The notes beneath the pieces were generated by a model that made no database searches, was not told the origin of the DNA, and was given only the letters and a program-made list of their open reading frames with translations. Made by a program: the position numbers and the translations under genes. A DNA stretch of 7,707 nt from CAZHFW01 sp964531675 (lineage in GTDB: Bacteria > Planctomycetota > Phycisphaerae > Phycisphaerales > UBA1924), in contig CAZHFW010000073.1 of the NCBI GenBank assembly GCA_964531675.1, positions 1 to 7,707 on the forward strand, written 5' to 3'. The stretch's first letter is position 1. Each line of letters begins with the position of its first letter. Shown here piece after piece: positions 5,426 through 7,707 of the stretch.

Positions 5426-6273
5426 TGCTCGTGTGGTTTCTTCCAGGCTTCGTGCTCGGTTTGAGCGTCGCGGGCGCCGCGGCGTGGTGGTACCTGCGCC
5501 GCCACCTCCGCAAGGTCCGCGAGGCCGAACGCCGTGCCCGGGCCGCGGAACGCATGGCCGAGATCGGCGCCATGACCGGCGGCTTGGCCCACGAGATCAA
5601 GAATCCGCTTTCCACCATCGGCCTCAACGCCCAACTGCTCTCCGAAGGCATCGATGAGCTTTCCATCGATGCCGAGAACAAGGGGCGCCTGCTTCGACGC
5701 CTCGGGTCGCTCCGGCGTGAGGTTGAGCGGCTTCGCGGCGTGCTCTCCGATTTCCTGAGCTACGCGGGGAACATCAAGCCTGACGCCCGCTCCATCGATC
5801 TGAATCAGATCGTCGAGGAGCTCAACGACTTCTTCCTGCCTCAGGCGCAGCAGGCGGGGGTGAGGCTGCGCCCGGCGCTGAGCCCGAGCCCGGTGATGGC
5901 CCACGCGGATCCGTCGCTGGTGAAGCAGGCGGTGCTGAACCTGATGCTCAACGCGGTGCAGGCGATGGGGGGCGGCGCGGGCTCCTCGGAAAAGGAACTG
6001 ATCCTGCGCACGGAGCTCGAAGTGGAGAAGGGCGGCGCAACGCACGCGGTGTTGCACGTGACCGACACCGGTCCGGGCATGAACGCGGAGACGCTCGCGA
6101 AGATCTTCACGCCGTACTTCACCACCAAGGCCGGAGGCAGCGGTCTCGGGCTTCCGACTTCCCGGAGGCTCATCGAAGCGCATCACGGAAGGCTCGAGGT
6201 GCACTCCGAGCTCGGTCGCGGCACCGATTTCAAGATCTCGCTCCCGACCGCGCCCGCGATGGTCGCTCACTGA
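5422..6273 (+). CDS. Membrane-anchored sensor histidine kinase (NtrB/AtoS-like core), no sensor domain
   Basis: This 283-residue two-component kinase autophosphorylates a histidine and passes the phosphate to a response regulator. A hydrophobic segment (about 3-24, LVWFLPGFVLGLSVAGAAAWW) followed by Arg/Lys-rich residues predicts one membrane anchor with the rest in the cytoplasm. A short charged helix (29-48) leads to the dimerisation domain, with phospho-acceptor H57 in GGLAHEIKNPL. The ATPase domain shows the N box (NLMLNAVQAM, 173-182), G1 (DTGPGM, 215-220), the F box (IFTPYFTTK, 228-236) and G2 (GGSGLGLP, 238-245). The HEIKNPL...DTGPGM...IFTPYFTTK pattern is that of kinases partnered with sigma-54 activators, though none is in the window. 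No PAS, HAMP or periplasmic sensor is present, so the signal may come through the anchor or a partner. It begins 49 bases after the cold-shock gene with little ribosome-binding sequence. ATG 5422 is the first start in frame; a second ATG follows directly. Confidence 0.93.
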   Translation: MMLVWFLPGFVLGLSVAGAAAWWYLRRHLRKVREAERRARAAERMAEIGAMTGGLAHEIKNPLSTIGLNAQLLSEGIDELSIDAENKGRLLRRLGSLRREVERLRGVLSDFLSYAGNIKPDARSIDLNQIVEELNDFFLPQAQQAGVRLRPALSPSPVMAHADPSLVKQAVLNLMLNAVQAMGGGAGSSEKELILRTELEVEKGGATHAVLHVTDTGPGMNAETLAKIFTPYFTTKAGGSGLGLPTSRRLIEAHHGRLEVHSELGRGTDFKISLPTAPAMVAH

Positions 6274-7535
6274 GGCTTGCGGAGCGCCGCCAGGATCTGC
6301 GCGGCCTGGGTCATCTCCTGCCTGGTGGTCAGGATGTCCGGGCAAAGCCTGACGTTTCCGAGCCTGGCGTCCGTGTTGACACCCTTTGACTTCAGGGCTT
6401 TCACGAGCTCATCCGCGTTCGGATCGGGCACGAGCACGAATGCGCCCCGCGGGGATCTGGCGGTGAAGCGGATCCCCTGGGCGCTGAGCTGTTCGCACAG
6501 GAACGACTGCTGCGCGAGGCTGTACTGGCGGAGCCTGTGCACGCCCAGCGCGAGGGTGAGCTGGAGTCCCGCGCGGGCCTGGTAGGCGAGCGCGGGGAGG
6601 GGCGTGGCCTCGAGCCAGGCGTCGCCTCCATCGCTGAACTCGGGTTGATCAGGACGGCGGAACGAGAACGTATCGCGCTTGGCGAACCAGCCGGTGTCGG
6701 TGGGGCGGAGCTTGGTGTTCGGATCGTCGAGATGGCCCGGGTGGATCGCGAGCCAGCAGGGGCCCGGCCCGCCGCGGGTGTACTTGTACGAGCCGCCGAT
6801 CGCAAAGTCGGCCCCGAGCATCGGAGCGGAGAATGGAAGCACGCCCGCGGAGTGGTAGCAATCCACCAGGGCCAGCGCGCCACGCTCGTGGGCGGCCCGG
6901 ACGATCGTCTCCGCGTCAAAGAGCTGCCCGGTCGCGTAGTAGACGTGCGACACGCAGACCAGGTCGGGCTTGGGGCCCTGGCGTGTCGCCTCGATCACCC
7001 GCTCGGGGGCGATGAGTCCATCGCGGTCGGCGTCCACCCACACGACCTCGGCGCGATGGCGTGCGTGCAGCACCTTCATGATGAAGTCGTTGGAGTCGAA
7101 CTCGCCTCGTGTCGCGACGATCCGCGGACGGTGCTCCGGGAGAGCCCCGACGACCGTCCGCAGCGCATGTCCCGCGGAGCTCTTGGGCACCACCGCGTCG
7201 GCGCGGTCGAGGCCGAGCAGCAGCGCGATCCGCGCGCGGAAGGCATTGACCTCCGTCAGCCATGGGCCCCAGGCCTCGTCGAGCTGCTCGTACCAGAGAT
7301 CCGTGAACTCGCGCATGTCGTCGCCGGTCTGGTCGAGCGGACGTCCGAGCGAGTGATTGGCGAGATAGATCTCCCGGCGTCGGAGCACGCGCGAGAAGAG
7401 GGGAGCAATGTGCTGCTGCAAGCCGCTCTCGGAGAGCGGGCCCGCGCCCAAAGCTTGGCAGGACGCGAGAATCGTGGGTGAGATGGTCGCCAGAGCGGCG
7501 GCGCTGGCTGCGGCTTCGTGGCCTGAGACTGCCAT
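6267..7535 (-). CDS. kynU: Kynureninase-family PLP enzyme
   Basis: This 422-residue fold-type I PLP enzyme of the class V/kynureninase group probably cleaves kynurenine (or 3-hydroxykynurenine) to anthranilate (or 3-hydroxyanthranilate) plus alanine, in the cytoplasm. Evidence: the N-terminal substrate loop EIYLANHSLGRPL (55-67), equivalent to the family's 'YLDGNSLG'; the cofactor-binding VDCYHSAG with D225 and H228 (224-231); and the Schiff-base lysine K251 with Y250 in GGSYKYTRGGPG (247-258), close to the kynureninase 'SYKYLNGGPG'. A GWF motif (282-284) sits where kynureninases usually have GWxGH, but the Gly-His is replaced by AK. Length is typical. The gene lies 35 bases downstream of a tryptophan 2,3-dioxygenase end on the same strand, which strongly supports the pathway. 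GGGAG (7542-7546) lies six bases before the ATG. The variant loops leave room for a different substrate within the family. The 3' end overlaps the kinase gene by seven bases. Confidence 0.8.
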   Translation of the reverse strand: MAVSGHEAAASAAALATISPTILASCQALGAGPLSESGLQQHIAPLFSRVLRRREIYLANHSLGRPLDQTGDDMREFTDLWYEQLDEAWGPWLTEVNAFRARIALLLGLDRADAVVPKSSAGHALRTVVGALPEHRPRIVATRGEFDSNDFIMKVLHARHRAEVVWVDADRDGLIAPERVIEATRQGPKPDLVCVSHVYYATGQLFDAETIVRAAHERGALALVDCYHSAGVLPFSAPMLGADFAIGGSYKYTRGGPGPCWLAIHPGHLDDPNTKLRPTDTGWFAKRDTFSFRRPDQPEFSDGGDAWLEATPLPALAYQARAGLQLTLALGVHRLRQYSLAQQSFLCEQLSAQGIRFTARSPRGAFVLVPDPNADELVKALKSKGVNTDARLGNVRLCPDILTTRQEMTQAAQILAALRKPQ

Positions 7536-7541
7536 GGTCTA

Positions 7542-7546
7542 CTCCC
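7542..7546 (-). promoter_or_regulatory. Ribosome binding site of the kynureninase gene
   Basis: On the minus strand GGGAG lies 6 bases before ATG 7535. It supports that start and independent initiation 35 bases after the upstream dioxygenase stop. Confidence 0.65.
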
Positions 7547-7570
7547 GGAAAGCAGCGTGAGACGTTGAGG

Positions 7571-7707
7571 TCAGGCGGGCTCGCCCGGGCCTCGGATCTC
7601 CGTGCGGACGAACCAGAGTTCGGGGAAGAAGTGCGTGTCGACGGCGTGCTTGAGGTAGTTCACGCCGCCGGTGCCGACGGTGCCGCGCTTGAAGCCGATG
7701 CTGCGTT
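7571..7707 (-). CDS. kynA: Tryptophan 2,3-dioxygenase, C-terminal part
   Basis: The last 44 codons of a minus-strand frame enter from the right edge; translation from 7705 ends at TGA 7573-7571. The peptide starts RSIGFKRGTVGTGGVNYL and continues to HFFPELWFVRTEI. This matches the C-terminus of heme-dependent tryptophan 2,3-dioxygenase, which opens the tryptophan indole ring to N-formylkynurenine: the family reads roughly 'R.IG.k.GTGGSSGv.yL' then 'FFPELw.vRt.l'. The Thr that contacts the substrate amino group (second residue of GTGG) is kept, but the following residues are changed (GTVGTGG instead of GTGGSSG). The frame has no stop up to the edge, so it is a truncated view of an intact gene, not a fragment. 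It sits 35 bases upstream of kynU, forming a kynurenine-pathway operon. The heme ligand and the rest of the active site lie outside the window. Confidence 0.82.
   Translation of the reverse strand, partial: RSIGFKRGTVGTGGVNYLKHAVDTHFFPELWFVRTEIRGPGEPA

Noticed and set aside
5209..6345. A 378-codon minus-strand frame opposite the cold-shock and kinase genes
   Set aside because: It spans two genes and an intergenic gap, has no recognisable motif, and is explained by high GC content.
6537..7481. A 314-codon plus-strand frame opposite kynU
   Set aside because: It is the shadow of a motif-bearing gene and shows no family features of its own.

Overview
The window is GC-rich chromosomal DNA, almost entirely housekeeping and metabolic genes, with no mobile element, CRISPR array, tRNA or rRNA. 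The proteins (an ScpA tail, an rpsO-pnp pair, and an 809-residue PNPase with a variant N-terminal loop and an Arg-Gly-Asp-rich tail) look like Planctomycetota, perhaps the Phycisphaerae. That placement is inferred from sequence style and has not been tested by a search.

Layout. Bases 1-318 (+) hold the C-terminal end of ScpA, the kleisin subunit of the SMC condensin. A short gap with two strong hairpins follows, and then a class I aspartate-type aminotransferase on the minus strand (437-1696). A divergent intergenic region (1697-1848) leads to rpsO (1849-2118, +), which ends in a textbook intrinsic terminator. A 256-base structured leader precedes pnp (2419-4848, +). A second structured gene-free stretch (4849-5090) precedes a cold-shock-domain protein (5091-5372, +). 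A small membrane-anchored histidine kinase follows (5422-6273, +). The right end carries a minus-strand operon: the C-terminal end of tryptophan 2,3-dioxygenase (7571-7707), then a kynureninase-family enzyme (6267-7535). The kynureninase gene overlaps the end of the kinase gene by 7 bases, tail to tail.

How the genes work together. The S15, PNPase and cold-shock genes form an RNA-centred block: ribosome assembly, RNA decay and RNA chaperoning. Each of pnp and csp sits behind a long, hairpin-rich 5' region, which suggests post-transcriptional control like that known for pnp and cspA in enterobacteria. The dioxygenase/kynureninase pair points to the kynurenine pathway of tryptophan degradation; the formamidase step is not in view. 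The kinase has no partner response regulator here.

I did not find a clear new biological system. The items most worth a second look are the GGDR/RGG tail on PNPase, the mutually exclusive pairings in the pnp leader, the structured csp leader, and the altered substrate-loop sequence in the dioxygenase fragment.
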